Shown here piece after piece: positions 1-12,090 of a stretch of 64,000 nucleotides of DNA; within the stretch, counting starts at the first letter, position 1; every line of letters begins with the position of its first letter. The notes under the pieces are model-generated. The model made no database searches, had not been told where the DNA came from, and saw only the letters and a list, made by a program, of their open reading frames with translations. The translations under genes were made by a program, and so were the position numbers. Where the stretch lies: contig CM060979.1 in the NCBI GenBank assembly GCA_030765065.1, forward strand, positions 16,769,001-16,833,000. Direction: 5' to 3'. The stretch is from Deroplatys truncata (lineage: Eukaryota; Arthropoda; Insecta; Mantodea; Mantidae).

Positions 1-115
1 GGCTGACTAAAACAGACGCTAAAGTGGGCGCAATTTGTTAACCATCAGCAGTTATATTATGTTTAGGCAATTGGAGGTGAAGGAGTATATATTCTCGAGC
101 CATAAGCAAGTATCG

Positions 116-187
116 CACAGTTTTGAAGAATCTCTCACGAGGTGCACGTCACACAGTTTTGAAGAATCTCTCACGAGGTGCACGTCG
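116..187. repeat. Tandem duplication, two 36-bp units
   Basis: Two adjacent 36-bp units, each beginning CACAGTTTTGAAG, differ only at the last base. The flanks (1-115 and 188-616) show no gene, element end or RNA that I can support. This is probably a local slippage or duplication. Confidence 0.85.
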
Positions 188-616
188 CAGGGATAGTTAC
201 AAAAATGTAAAGTACGCGAAGTAATTGGTGCGCGGCAACTAAAACGACTGTAGTTGCATTCAGAAATATCACAGTTTCAGTCAGGCGTGTATAAAGATTA
301 AATATGTCAATTATTAATTACGTGTGACGGCAATAAAAGTGTAGATTCAGATTTGTTTATCAGTGTTATCTTTTAGCAACAACTCCTTTCCGTTTACACG
401 TCCTGCTTAGAGACACTTGCTCGACTGAGTTATAATAGCTAGCCGGAGGACAAAGAACCCAAATTTAATAAAATAATTAAACAATAAGCGCCCAACAAAC
501 AAGATAACACAAGCCATTCAGAACTGCGACAACATGGAATATATTAATATTTGATAGTTGAATTTTACTATTTAAATCTTACCTGGGCGTTTACTTCCCT
601 ATATTTGTTAATATTT

Positions 617-860
617 GTCGACCTCAGTGATTACCGTGCTAGCCTCTAGTTCGGAGGCCACGGGTTCAAGCCCGGCGGAGGGCGATGTATTTTTTCGGGG
701 GTAAAATCCTTAGCATGGCTTCCATCGGAAGGGAAGCAAAGCCGGTGGTCCTGTGTCGTAGATTAACGGCACATAAAAGAACCTCAAACCTGATAAAGAG
801 GCCTCTGAGCAAAATTACAGGTTTCGCACGTCCAACATAGAATGAGACGCTAAGGCCGCA
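617..860 (+). mobile_element. tRNA-derived SINE
   Basis: A tRNA-like head is followed by a non-tRNA body. The RNA polymerase III B box GGTTCAAGCCC lies at about 664-674 and a weak A-box region starts near 620. The body carries a stretch around 740-790 (guanine-rich, then GGCACATAAAAGAACC) that resembles the conserved core found in many invertebrate SINEs; that resemblance is from memory. The 3' end is not sharp. It is not a functional tRNA gene because no closed acceptor stem follows the T arm. Confidence 0.6.
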
Positions 861-869
861 GCAGTTAAA

Positions 870-2035
870 GAGCGTCCATAAATAAAACCAAAACGGACAA
901 AAAAAAAAAGACATCGCTATGACGTGAACTCGAAAGAGCGAGTACTCGAACGGGCAAACGCCCATTTCCCACACGAGGGCGTATAAACCAGAAGCTCGAC
1001 CATATTTCGTTATATTGGTTACTGCTTTCCGAACGAGTTGGGGCGGAAGAAATAAGCGAGTCTGGTCATGTACCATACGAAACAAACGACAGGTATAACA
1101 TAAACAAGACTCTACTCCCTCAACAATACTACTGCCACTGCAAGAGTGGCATGGGGGAACGGTTGCAAAGCCGGGAAAAATAGCCTTGAGTGGACTGGCG
1201 TAACTGAAAACCTATTGTTTTTAATTTTAAGTTATGCTTACGCTTAATTTTCATTGTGAATGGGCCTAACCCAGCATAAGTTCAACTGCCGAGACATATG
1301 CGCTCTGTTCCACAAAGCAGGAGCGTAACTCAAGTTTTAACAGCAGAAGTTAGTACCTACAACCATACATAAGAAGAGCTAAACGTCTTAACTTATGTAG
1401 CACCGGCCCTACCCAGAGTCAAGGTGCTGTTTCCAAGTTTCCCAACCGCGATGTGATTTTGTCCGCACATGTGTCACGTAAGGGGTGGCTATACCGCAAT
1501 AAAGAACCGCTTTCTTTTTTAACTAAAAGAAACAGACTGTATATATAAATCTAGGGTTACATCCCTGGGGAGATTTACCTGCACAGCTGGTACCGCCGCG
1601 CTCCGTGACCCCCACCCCCAATCTAAATTATTGCCGAGGAAAAGAAACCGACCATTTTCCGCAGGCGTTCGGGACGAGAGAAACCTTAAATCTTCTGTTG
1701 CGGAAAAAACCTGTGTGACTTCACCGTCACGTGCTGTCATATGAGACTTCGTGACCACTACTAACATAGTGTTATGTTTTATGTAGCATTTTTACTGTCA
1801 CGTCTCGACATATGATATGGCGAATTTTGGTTTGAGCTCCGGTGCCCTCCTCGTGTTTCCAGAAAACGATACGGTAATAGGCAATAGTAATGATCTTTAA
1901 ATGAGGTGATTTTTTTTGCCGCCTTTAACATCACAAGTCATCGACGGCTTTGCGTTTATAGCAATTGCTCATCAGCAATGATATTCACTCGTTTTACCAT
2001 TCTGTTTAATCTTTGGTTTGTTTGTATTCGGATTT
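870..2035. other. No supported gene or element
   Basis: I see no coherent coding frame, RNA or recognisable repeat. Short ORFs in this stretch lack any domain signature and overlap one another on both strands. Weak poly-A and poly-T tracts occur near 900 and 1,910. Confidence 0.5.
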
Positions 2036-2039
2036 CTTT

Positions 2040-2222
2040 TTAAACATTAAATTCGCACGCGCACACACCCACACATTTACCACTTTCACTCACACCTACA
2101 GACTCTAGGGAGGACGGGAAATAATCCTGGATAAGAAAACGTCCCATCCTCCAGCCGGGAATCGAACCCAGGTCTCTGGATTTGCAAGTCAGCATGCTAA
2201 CCACCAGACCACTAGAGGCAGT
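2040..2222 (-). mobile_element. tRNA-derived SINE, minus strand
   Basis: Read on the minus strand, a tRNA-like head with A box TAGTGGTCTGGTGG (about 2,201-2,214) and B box GGGTTCGATTCCC (2,158-2,170) is followed by an unrelated body ending in a TG-rich tract and an A-rich end near 2,040. The layout is that of a tRNA-derived SINE. The head differs from the SINE at 617, so it belongs to another subfamily. Confidence 0.65.
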
Positions 2223-2524
2223 CTTAAATGATTTTGTTTGATTGTGCAATTAAAATCTTAGTCTAATACAGAAAGACAGGGAACAAGTTACAGACACACT
2301 ACTTCAGAGCGTTCACAAATAAAACTCAATTTAATTTAATTTACACGTCAGTATTGGCTAAACTGAGGAGCACATTGCAAGAAAACGACCAGAACTTCAC
2401 CAGATTGGATGGCGACAACCGGCGACCTTAAGTCGCCAATCAAGCCATGCACTGTTTGGCTAAATTGAATATTACCTGTGCACCTCAACTGCCTTATAGC
2501 TCCAATCTAGCACCCTGTGATTTC

Positions 2525-3530
2525 TTACTTTCTCTACTACGTATAGTAAGTAGGAGAAGTATTGTATTCCACCCAAAAATTCGATACCGAGATTTCACCG
2601 GAAATACATGTTTTGAGACTCCCTGAATCCAAAAAAAGCATTTTTGGAAACATGTCCGTGTGTGTCTGTGAACAGCATAACTCAGAAATGAACAGTCGGA
2701 TAAACACCAAACTTGGTATTTAGGTTCAGTATCTTACAGAGATGCAACACGAAAGTTTTCAAGAAAATCCCCCCATCCCAATTTACCCTTTACATGGAAC
2801 ATTTTTCGAAAATTTTAATTTTCTCAAAAATGTTTCTAACGATTTTGATTAAAATATCATATGTTTAAGATATTTTCATGACAAATGAAATGTATATCTC
2901 GAATTTTCTGGGAATGTCTCCAAAAGTATTCTTCATTGTGAACGACTTTTTCATAACTGGTAAACCATAAGAGATAGACAAAATTTTACTACACAGAAAA
3001 TGTAGATTATTTATGTCATATACATTTTTACTTTCTCTACTACGTATAGTAAGTAGGGGAAGTATTGTATTCCACCCAAAAATTCGATACCGAGATTTCA
3101 CCGGAAATACATGTTTTGAGACTCCCTGAATCCAAAAAAGTCATTTTTGGAAACATGTCCGTGTGTGTCTGTGAACAGCATAACTCAGAAATGAACAGTC
3201 GGATAAACACCAAACTTGGTATTTAGGTTCAGTATCTTCCAGAGATGCGACACGAAAGTTTTCAAGAAAATCCCCCCATCCCAATTTACCCTTTACATGG
3301 AACATTTTTCGAAAATTTTAATTTTCTCAAAAATATCTCTAACGATTTTGATTAAAATATCATATGTTTAAGATATTTTCATGACAAATGAAATGTATAT
3401 CTCGAATTTTCTGGGAATGTCTCCAAAAGTATTCTTCATTGTGAACGACTTTTTCATAACTGGTAAACCATAAGAGATAGACAAAATTTTACTACACAGA
3501 AAATGTAGATTATTTATGTCATATACATTT
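2525..3530 (-). repeat. RF1, two tandem 503-bp partial copies
   Basis: Two almost identical units (2,525-3,027 and 3,028-3,530) each start with the RF1 palindromic end (ACTTTCTCTACTACG on the plus strand) and stop at the same internal position. Both share a small deletion next to the position of the ATCGCGTTAAAATACAC stretch of full copies. The next copy begins immediately at 3,531. The shared deletion and constant 503-bp period show that one truncated unit was duplicated in tandem, rather than two independent insertions. The open frames within are by-products of the repeat and show no sign of being genes. Confidence 0.85.
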
Positions 3531-3660
3531 TTACTTTCTCTACTACGTATAGTAAGTAGGGGAAGTATTGTATTCCACCCAAAAATTCGATACCGAGATT
3601 TCACCGGAAATACATGTTTTGAGACTCCCTGAATCCAAAAAAAGCATTTTTAGAAACATG

Positions 3661-3701
<41 letters not shown>

Positions 3702-4392
3702 GAACAGCATAACTCAGAAACGAACAGTCGGATAAACACCAAACTTGGTATTTAGGTTCAGTATCTTCCAGAGATGCGACACGAAGGTTTTCAAGAAAAT
3801 CCCCCCACCCCAGACTACCCTTTACATGGAACATTTTTCGAACATTTTAATTTTCTCAAAAATGGCTCTAACGATTTTGATTAAAATATCATATGTTTAA
3901 GATATTGGCATCAGAAATGAAATGTATATCTCGAATTTTCTGGGAATGTCTCCAAAAGTATTCTTCATTGTGAACGACTTTTGCATAACTGGTAAACCAT
4001 AAGAGATAGACAAACTTTTACTACACAAAAAATGTAGATCGCGTTAAAATACACAATTTATGTCATATACATTTCTTTTGTTGAGTGAACCGTTTTCAAG
4101 ATATTGCTTGTTATTCCCTTAAATTTTCCAATACTTATACTTTTTCTCAAATTCGTTATTCATTTTTTTATGCCCTGGACATGCAAAGAGAATGGAATGC
4201 GCCACATAGCAACCAGCGCTTAAAATATTTGACTATCGCTTAAAACCTACCATATTCCCCTTGAATCTACAAGAAAATTAGCTATAATATTAACGTCTCG
4301 ATTAACATGAAGCATATGGAGAATAACCGTTTGTAAAAATAGTTTGTACAAGAGTAGAAAAAGTCATGTGAGTGTAACACATCAGGTTTTTT
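3531..4392 (-). mobile_element. RF1 repeat, full-length copy
   Basis: A complete RF1 copy. On the plus strand it starts at the ACTTTCTCTACTACG palindromic end and runs through a TG microsatellite. It ends at the opposite terminus, which reads CAAGAGTAGAAAAAGTCATG followed by GTGAGTGTAACACATCAG. RF1 is the commonest repeat in this window. Its class is unresolved: it encodes nothing recognisable, has only a short shared inverted motif (ACTTTCTCTAC) near both ends, and shows no clear target duplication. Confidence 0.85.
3663..3700. repeat. (TG)n microsatellite inside RF1
   Basis: About 18 TG units at the same internal position where every RF1 copy carries a CA/TG run of different length. It accounts for the runs of alternating His and Thr codons in local reading frames. 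Confidence 0.9.
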
Positions 4393-4719
4393 TAATCCCA
4401 TAATTAAAGGCAAAGCTCCGGGGCACTCGATTTGAGAACTCTGAAGCAGTGCTCTAGAAAAGTGAGACTATTCTCAAGGACCTCACAAAGAAGGCCTGCA
4501 CCATTTGTATGAGGATAAAAATGCATTGAAGCAGGAGGCGATTACTTTGAAAAAGATCTTGTAAGCATTGAAATGTAGTGATAAACATCTGTTAAAAAGA
4601 ATCAGTCTCTGTCTTTGTTGATCAGCTCTCGTATTTCAAATTACATGTATTGAGCTCAAAATACAATGCTAATGTTTTCAGTACAGGACACTATTATAGA
4701 TTATAGCAGCCTTTAGAAT
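4393..4719. other. No supported feature
   Basis: This is AT-rich sequence between an RF1 copy and an RF2 LTR. I see no coding frame or repeat end in it. Its last bases supply the GAAT target duplication of the LTR that follows. Confidence 0.4.
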
Positions 4720-5673
4720 TGAGGCAGTATTTTTAACACTTAAATGATTTCAGTCTAATTATATAATATATAAATTCAATAACAGCCCACCTTAAAGAAT
4801 TTGTGTATGTAACAATATATAAAAATGTATGTAACAATCATTGTATATGTTTGTATTATTGTGTACATGTGTAATAATGTTATGTGAATGTATTACGTAA
4901 TTTAATAATGTAGGAGCTGTGAGAATAATAGGTCAAAAGTTGCTAACAATGAGGTAACCTTAAGGCAATAATGAATTTGAAAGTTTAAATGCTACTAGTC
5001 ATTACTGGAGCAACAATAACGTAAATTTGAGACAGTTTAAAAACAGCCAATCAAGAATCAGAAAAAGCTTTAGTTAAATGAAGGTATTCTATTGGATTAG
5101 CAATAGCCGATCAGAGACTTGAAATACAGAAATTTACAAGTTTAGGCGGTTGAAATCTATTCAGTTGGTTGCAGACAGCGTTACTAACCAGACGCAAAAA
5201 GTGTCCTCAAGAAATTTAATACGCATTCGTGTGAAACAAAAAAACATAGTTTACGTGTTAAAAAGTGGAAGCAATTAATCAAAAGAATCTCACAGCTCTA
5301 TATCAGTGAAGTGTTATTTAAATCGTATCAAGCATTAATAAAAGGAGTGATTTAAAATTATAATCCGTGTAAGCCTACATTCTTCAGTCGCACCACAACC
5401 CTGCCAAGACATCCATGTCTCTAAAATAAATACTGACGCAGCCGAGGCAAACATAAATATATAATATTTAAAGAAACAGTTAAATTACAAAGCTAATATT
5501 TTTTTAAACTTGGGGCAAAGGCCACCTGAAAGTACATTTGGGGCGAAGACTACCGGAAACTGTTTACTATATGTGCGGTTGCAACTACTAAAGTTCGGCT
5601 CCCCAACAGTTGAACTACAATACAACTGCTACTTCAAATTGGCTTTCCATACGTGTAGGAACAAACTACTTCA
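4720..5673 (+). mobile_element. RF2 solo LTR with 4-bp target duplication
   Basis: A 954-bp unit with LTR-type ends, TGAGGCAGT at the start and CTACTTCA at the end, so it begins TG and ends CA. It is flanked by the direct repeat GAAT (4,716-4,719 and 5,674-5,677). The same unit recurs at 18,036-19,791 (minus) and 44,247-45,993 (plus) with matching boundaries. No coding region is present, as expected for an LTR left by recombination between the ends of a full element. A gypsy-like origin would fit a 4-bp duplication, but the family is not identified. Confidence 0.7.
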
Positions 5674-5679
5674 GAATTA

Positions 5680-6609
5680 AAGTTGTAATACTAGGATTCA
5701 TTTAAAATAATTCTTTCCCTAACATTAGCTATAATAAACATATTGACAATCTCTAAATCTTCTGCATTTAATTCTACAGTAGATAATTTTATTGATGTTA
5801 AGTTAATTTAAATTCGATAAACATTATAAAGGTTCGGTATTGGATATGCCTTGAAGTTAAGTTACCTTGGCTGAGGTTTAATTAATGGTATTAACAGTGC
5901 AACCTATAATTATTGTTCTATCAATCTTTTTCAATAAAATCATCAAGCTATGGAGATGTTACTAAACTAAAGCCCTCCAGCTCTGCAAACTAACCGAGTC
6001 CATTACAATTAGGTTTATGATGCTGTCAATGTTAACAGACCCATAGGCAATGTTTAAACTTATTTGACTGCACATCAGTTATTAAACTGCCATTGTGGGA
6101 AGCTCTGCTTTCTATCAACAAGATCGACAAAGCAATCATTTAATTCCAACATTTAAAATTATTCTCAAAAGCTCGATATGGTTTACAGTGAGTGTGCGCA
6201 TTAAAGTATAAATAAAACTTTAATGCATTTTATATGATGTTGTGCATTCAATAACATTATTTACGGAGTTTGGATATAGGCACATAATTCTATATTTTTA
6301 TATATAATTTTGTATCCCTTTTCTCTTTCCCCTTTCGTTTTGCAAGAGTTTATTTTAAAATAATGTAGGTCATATATTTGGACCTAAGCTAGTTAATTTA
6401 TACATTTTCATGTGTCGCATACATTACAATATTCTTTTCCAAAAAATGTTGTATACTCCAGCAAACTGCATATGATTAAGAACCTTATGAAGAGTTACAT
6501 AATATACACATATATAGTTCCAACAAATTAGAATTACTTGAGACAGTTTGTACACTTCGTCCATATACAGTCAAAAACCCCACATCACCTAAATAATTTT
6601 CTATTAGTG
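5680..6609. other. No supported gene or element
   Basis: AT-rich sequence without a coherent frame. No terminal repeats, tRNA-like boxes or similarity to the other repeats of the window were seen here. Confidence 0.4.
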
Positions 6610-7248
6610 GTATACAAACTGTTCTTACTAAAGCTTATTTTTATCTGCTACATTTTAATCCAAATAAAACTTTGTGCAGAAATAGTTACATTACACATTT
6701 CGTTATAGATACAAAGGCAACAGCGACAGTCAAATGTTTAACAACTGGACGTTATATGCTGGCCTTAAAATTACATATCTACTGTTTCCATGACATCGAG
6801 AGAAACAACTGAGTGTTGACAGGACTTAAAAGAATGTCCAAGATATGAACATTTCGAACCTTTAATAATGGATATCTCAGAAATGGCTTATACCACAAAA
6901 AATTATTTGAAATAAATTGTAAGACTTAAAGAGATCTACATTATTTGTGTAGTACTTTTTCGTCTATCGCTTAACGTTCACTTATTATTAAAGATTATAC
7001 AATTCCTTCCCCGAAAATTTTAAGATATACATTTTAGTTGTCATGTAAATAATATACGACATTTTAATCAAAATTGTTAGAGCCGTTTTTTAGAAATAAA
7101 AAAAGTCAAACAATGTTCTAAATAAAGGGTGGTTTGTGGTAAAGGTATTTTCTTGAAAATCTTCGTGTCTAATTCTTCAAAGATATTGAACTTACATTCC
7201 AAGTTTGGTGTTTATCAGATTTTTAGATTTTAAGTCATGCTGTTCACA

Positions 7249-7303
<55 letters not shown>

Positions 7304-7446
7304 GCGGACCTTTTACTAAAAAAATACTTTTTTCATTCAGGGGACCTCAAAACATATACTTCGGGTGAAATCTCCGCATCGAATTTTTGGTTGGAGAGCA
7401 ATACCTTCTCCACCTACTACGTATGTGCTAGATAAAGTAAAAATGT
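6610..7446 (+). mobile_element. RF1 repeat, diverged subfamily 2
   Basis: This aligns along most of its length with the RF1 copy at 60,487-61,346 (opposite strand), including a shared stretch TTCGTTATAGATACAAAG. It ends at the RF1 palindromic terminus (CTACTACGTATGTGCTAG). Both differ from the main RF1 subfamily in the first 300 bp. The internal CA microsatellite is at 7,249-7,302. Confidence 0.7.
7249..7302. repeat. (CA)n microsatellite inside RF1
   Basis: About 25 CA units followed by CGCGCGG. This is the longest CA run in the window, at the standard RF1 position just after the GCTGTTCACAGA motif. Confidence 0.95.
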
Positions 7447-7529
7447 GATGTACTAGGAGTAGACAGACGGAGGGGCTTCCAGTAACTCAAGCACAGCATT
7501 GCACGTGGCCCTTTGTGCTTCAAACGTGA

Positions 7530-7905
7530 ACTATGGGAGGAAAGGATGAAACGATGACCTGCAGGAGATCCAGAGGTCCTCTGCCCTCTATAACTGCGCA
7601 GGACTTCACAAACAACGCGGACACTTCACAATTCCATACGATGCTGCGCAAGCCCTCCGGGCCTCCCTACAGGAAGTACTAAACCTGAGCTGTAAGGTCA
7701 CAGCAATGGGAAAAACCCTCAGAAATGTGCCCAAGCACAATGATGGCACGGTTACGACCACCAGACACTAACTTCAAGCTATCGGCACCATGGTCACGGA
7801 AGTTCACGCCTCAACGACTAACAAGCGCCAGCAGAAACTGGAAGCCATCAGCACACAACTATCAGCCACCGAAGAAGAGCTGAACAAAACAATTAACACA
7901 GGCTC
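7530..7905 (+). pseudogene. Possible retrotransposon ORF1 fragment
   Basis: A GC-richer patch reads as a broken polypeptide with a leucine-rich section and then a likely coiled coil (KLEAISTQLSATEEELNKT near 7,827-7,885). It has the composition and coiled-coil character of the C-terminal part of the ORF1 at 21,245-22,425. I cannot show homology by eye. No ORF2 or RT follows. It lies between an RF1 copy and a transposase relic, so a retrotransposon fragment is the simplest reading. Confidence 0.3.
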
Positions 7906-7984
7906 CTGTCTGTTATCAGATAACTAACAGCACCACAAGCAGCATACACAGCCCCGATCATAGCGACCTCGACACCATCACCAA

Positions 7985-8334
7985 ACCGAATCTTAGTACG
8001 TGAGGTGTCTGGGGACAGAATTATTAGTAGAGGTTTGTGGTCCCCCTCGGTCCCCCGGGTTAGCACTCTGCGATTTCTATCTCTGGGGTAACTTAAAGCA
8101 AAGTATACAAGACAAACGCACACGCCCTGGAAGAATTAAAACAAAATATCCGCCAGGAAATTGCCAGCATTTCCTTTCATAAAGTTGGTAAGTAAAGACT
8201 TTAAAAGTAGTTTTTAAAATGTTGTATGGTTTCACCCGTGCCTTCTATGATAGCGGCAGACGGCAACGAGCGCCGAGGACGCGGACAGGAAAAAAACACC
8301 GCGCAGCCGGTTCGTAGTTTTTTGGCTCTCTCTG
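7985..8334 (+). pseudogene. Tc1/mariner-type transposase, C-terminal relic with right TIR
   Basis: The plus strand encodes a degenerate C-terminal part with GDRIISRGLW and CDFYLWGNLK, matching the region around the third catalytic residue of insect Tc1/mariner-like transposases of the DUF4817 type. It runs into a 3' untranslated part and a terminal repeat that ends at 8,334, followed by TA. The same end, in the opposite orientation, begins at 63,471. The N-terminal two-thirds are missing and the C-terminus has a deletion. Confidence 0.65.
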
Positions 8335-8337
8335 TAT

Positions 8338-9290
8338 AAGGTCGCCTGCCTACTCACCAATTGCTAGCACAGCCGATGTAGTTTACAGTCACCCATTTAC
8401 CCCCGGATGCTTAGGTAATACCTGACATATTACCGTGATTAAATAATGATAGCGCAATTATTGACAGAAAGATATAAATAAGTAAATAAAGAAATGATAG
8501 TAAGAAACTAAAGCGATGTATAATGTAACATGCCTGAGTTTAAAGATTTGTCCAGAGAAAAAGGTAATTAGCGAGTTGAGTTAACGGAAGTCATTACTGA
8601 CAGCCGAGTAACGAACGCGTTAGCATAAAAGTTTCCTGAATGCAGTAAGATTAAGCTCAGTACGTTTGGAAAGTCACATAGGCAGGAATTCTGTAAATTG
8701 GTGAGGGAATGAAATTCTGAGATACGAGGAAGGTACCGCATGGAAACAGTGTCATATACACATACGCAGAGTTTTAAGATTGGTCCGCATGTGTAGGAAC
8801 ATTGTTAGGGGCCGCGATATGTGGGCGGAGTTTAAGTTTAAAAACGTTCGTGCATTATAATCAGAGACGCATTCGTGCATACATCCGAGATATATTCCTG
8901 ACTCTCCTGAGAGCCGGAGTTCCGAAGATTTAGCGGCTATTAGAGGGATGTTTCCAAGTATAATTTCTGCGACTTACGGCAAATGACGCTTCGCTTAATT
9001 GTTGTTATAGAAGTAATTAATTCGTAAATTCAACCTTCGACGACTCTTCTGAAACTGAACATTTTAGTCAACATTAAAATTTATCAGCTAACTAAACCGG
9101 TGTTATCCTTTCAGATTACACACACGCATAACCTGAGATAAAACACTCGTAGCTTTACCACTGAAGCAGCTGGCAGGTCCTTCCTTGGGCTGGTTGGAGT
9201 ATAACATCTTGTGCGGAATGTACCCATGTGAATAACATTGTATTTCAAAATATTTATGCGGCATTTACCTGTGTGCTTCAAAAGAGGTAG
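8338..9290. other. No supported gene or element
   Basis: Mixed-composition sequence without domain-bearing ORFs, tRNA-like boxes or recognisable repeats. The downstream edge is the 5' truncation point of the LINE at 9,295. Confidence 0.4.
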
Positions 9291-9294
9291 GACA

Positions 9295-11240
9295 AGGAGG
9301 AATATTCAATGAAAAATTAGATGGTAAAATCACGGAGCTGGAAGTTTACTAGCAAATAAGGAATATAAAAAACACAAGGCAGTAGGAATAGATGGAATAC
9401 CAGGGGAATTTTGGAAAATGCACAATGGTTTAAAGGTGATGACAAAATTATTAAATAAAATTAAAGGAAAAAATGATGTGCCAGATTGTAGGAAAATAAG
9501 TATGGCGGTACCAATCTACAAAGAAAAGGAAGAGAAAATAGACCAGAAAACTATAGGGGAATGAGTTTACTATCAATATTAGGAAATATATGCACAGGTA
9601 TATTGACCGACAGATTAAGAAGCTGGGTGGAAGAGGAAGGAAAATTATCAGAATATCAAGCAGGATTTAGCAAAGGTAAACAAACAGTAGATAATATACT
9701 TATAATAAAGACTATAATAGATAAGTATCTGAGCAGGAAAAGAGGAATATACATGTTTTTGCAGATTTTGAAAAAGCATTTGATACAATAAATAGAGAAG
9801 CATCAGCTTATAAATTAAGCAAGAAAGGGGTAAGCGAAAATTTTATAAAAAGAAATCAAGAAGATTTATAAAGACATAAGACTTTGTATAAGATGTAAAA
9901 ATAATGGAATTACAGAAATGACGAAGCAAAAAAATAGAATTAAGACAAGGGGCAAATTGAGCCCTATATTATTTAATATATTCATAGATGACATTAGGAA
10001 GAGTGAAATAAAAAATTTGCACTGCCCCATAATAGCAAATAGAGATACCAGGTTTACTATACGCGGAAAGCAATCAACGGAATACATGAATTCTGCGAAG
10101 AATGGGGAATAAAAGTAAATATAAATAAATCAAAAGTTATGGTATTTAAAAAAGGAAATAAACCAAACAAGAGAAGAAAAATGAAAGATGGGAGGTTTAA
10201 AGTTAGAAGTTGTCAAGTAGTTTGATTATTTGGGGTGAGGATGAGCAGTAATGGTGAATGGGGAGCGCATAGCAGGAAGGTTATGGCTAAAGGAAAGGTG
10301 GCAATGACAGGAGTAAGGATGTGCAAATACAAATTAGAAATGCCAACTAAATGGATAGAAAGAATGTATGAAGCATTGTTAGAAGCAAGAATGCTATATG
10401 CAATAGAAATTTGGGGGGGTCTGAATTAAGCAGAAAAATAGACCAGAGCTATAGAACGTGCTGTAAAGAGCTATTGGAATTACCAAGATCAGCACCAGGG
10501 GAAGTAGCATTAGTGGAATTAGGAAGAACAAGAAAAAAGGGAGTGATACTGGAAAGAAATGTTGGTTTAGAAAAGATGAAGGGGAAATTTTAAAGATATG
10601 CATGGAACAGCAAAAGAGTACGAAAAATAAAAATAGGTGGTTATGGAGAAGTTAGGAATGGGAGATATTTGGAGAACAGGAGAAAGAAATAGCAACGGCT
10701 TCTGGATAACAGTAAGAAATAGTGGAGGACAGAGAAAGACAAGAGATTTGGGGAAGCTTAGAGAATAAAAAATCACTGGGGTTCTATAGATTAGTAAAAA
10801 GTAAATGGGGAAGAGAAGGGTATATGTGGATTATTGTAAAAGAGTCGAAAAAGAAGCGTTTGCATGGACGAGAACAGGATCATTGTATCTGAGAGGGCTA
10901 AGAGGTAGAAAAAACGGAATTTGTGAGTTATGCGGAGGTAGTGAAAGCACAGAGCATTGCAAAGAATTAGCAGAATGGAGACAAGAAGTATGGGAGGAAA
11001 AATTGGAAAAAATGGATGGAAAAATAGTAGCAATTAAAATGTTAACAAGAAAACAAAAATAAGAAGATGGCGGAGTTCTTAAAGAAAGTAAAGGAGAAAT
11101 GGATTAGGAAAGTAAGAGATAAGAAAGGTAGAAGGGCAAACGGAGGAGGGAGAGGATGGGCAATAGGGATTAAGGTAGCAAGGGATGCTCAGATGAGCCA
11201 GAAGGCCAGAGTGCCAGACAAAATGAGCAGCATACCTGTA
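9295..11240 (+). pseudogene. Degenerate LINE reverse transcriptase (ORF2)
   Basis: A 5'-truncated non-LTR retrotransposon ORF2 in several frames. In order I see KAVGIDGIPGEFW (RT motif near 9,379), DRLRSWVEEEGKLSEYQAGF (near 9,609), AFDTINRE (9,776), KLSPILFNIFIDDI (9,953), a thumb-like stretch IKVNINKSKVMVF (10,111) and a C-terminal CELCGGSESTEHC zinc-finger-like motif (10,923-10,961). The YADD catalytic motif is missing: the text passes from PGLLYA directly into the following segment, indicating a deletion of roughly 20 codons near 10,060. The plus strand is strongly A-rich. The last readable residues stop at 11,240, where an RF1 copy begins. The clade is unresolved (CR1/L2- or L1-like). 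Confidence 0.85.
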
Positions 11241-11241
11241 T

Positions 11242-12090
11242 GAAAGAATCTGATGTGTTACACTCACATGACTTTCTCTACTCTTGTACAAACTATTTTT
11301 ACAAACGCTTATTCTCCATATGCTTCATGTTAATCGCGATGTTAATCTTTATTGCTAATTTTCTTGTAGGTGTAAGGGGAATTGGTAGGCTTTAAGCGAT
11401 AGTCAAATATTTTAAGAGCTGGTTGCTATGTGGCGCATTCCATTCTCTTCGTATGTCCAGGGCAAAAAAAAAAATGAATAACGAATTTTCATTTCAGAAA
11501 AAGTATAAGTAATGGAAAATTTAACGGAATAACAAGCAATATCTCGAAAATGGTTCACTTAACAACAAAAAATGTATATGACATAAATTGGTATTTTAAA
11601 GCGATCTACATTTTTTGTGTAAAAGTTTGTCTGTCTCTTATGGTTTACCAGTTTTGCAAAAGTCGTTCACAATGAAGAATACTTTTGGAGACATTCCCAG
11701 AAAATTCGAGATATACATTTCATTTGTCATGAAAATATCTTAAACGTATGATATGCTAATCAAAATCGTTAGCCATTTTTGAGAAAATTAAAATTTTCGA
11801 TAAATGTTCCATGTAAAGGGTAATCTGGGGTGGGGGGATTTTCTTGAAAACCTTCGTGTCACATCTCTGGAAGATACTGAACCTAAATACCAAGTTTGAT
11901 GTTTATCTGACTGTTCGTTTCTGAGTTATGCTGTTCACAGACACACACACACGGACAAGTTTCCAAAAATGTTTTTTTTGGATTCAGGGGGTCTCAAAAC
12001 ATGTATTTTCGGTGAAATACCGGTATCGAATTTTTGGGTGGAATACAATACTTCCACTACTTACTGTACGTAGTAGAGAAAGTAAAAGTG
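11242..12090 (+). mobile_element. RF1 repeat, full-length copy
   Basis: It starts with the TCTGATGTGTTACACTCACA terminus and ends at the palindromic TACGTAGTAGAGAAAGTA end, with a short CA run at 11,940-11,952. It begins one or two bases after the LINE stop, so it inserted at or defines the LINE 3' boundary. Confidence 0.85.

Noticed and set aside
666-1085. 139-codon minus-strand ORF
   Set aside because: It overlaps a SINE and unassigned sequence, has no domain, and its composition looks random.
3601-3834. Open frames rich in alternating His/Thr through CA/TG runs, recurring in RF1 copies (also 7,205; 13,967; 34,445; 42,737)
   Set aside because: They arise because an even-length dinucleotide run keeps one frame open. 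Start, end and frame vary between copies, and there is no conserved protein beyond the DNA repeat itself.
2525-4392. Assembly duplication of the 503-bp RF1 unit
   Set aside because: Not fully excluded. The third, full copy in exact phase and small differences between units favour a real tandem array, so it was kept as a finding with a long-read check.
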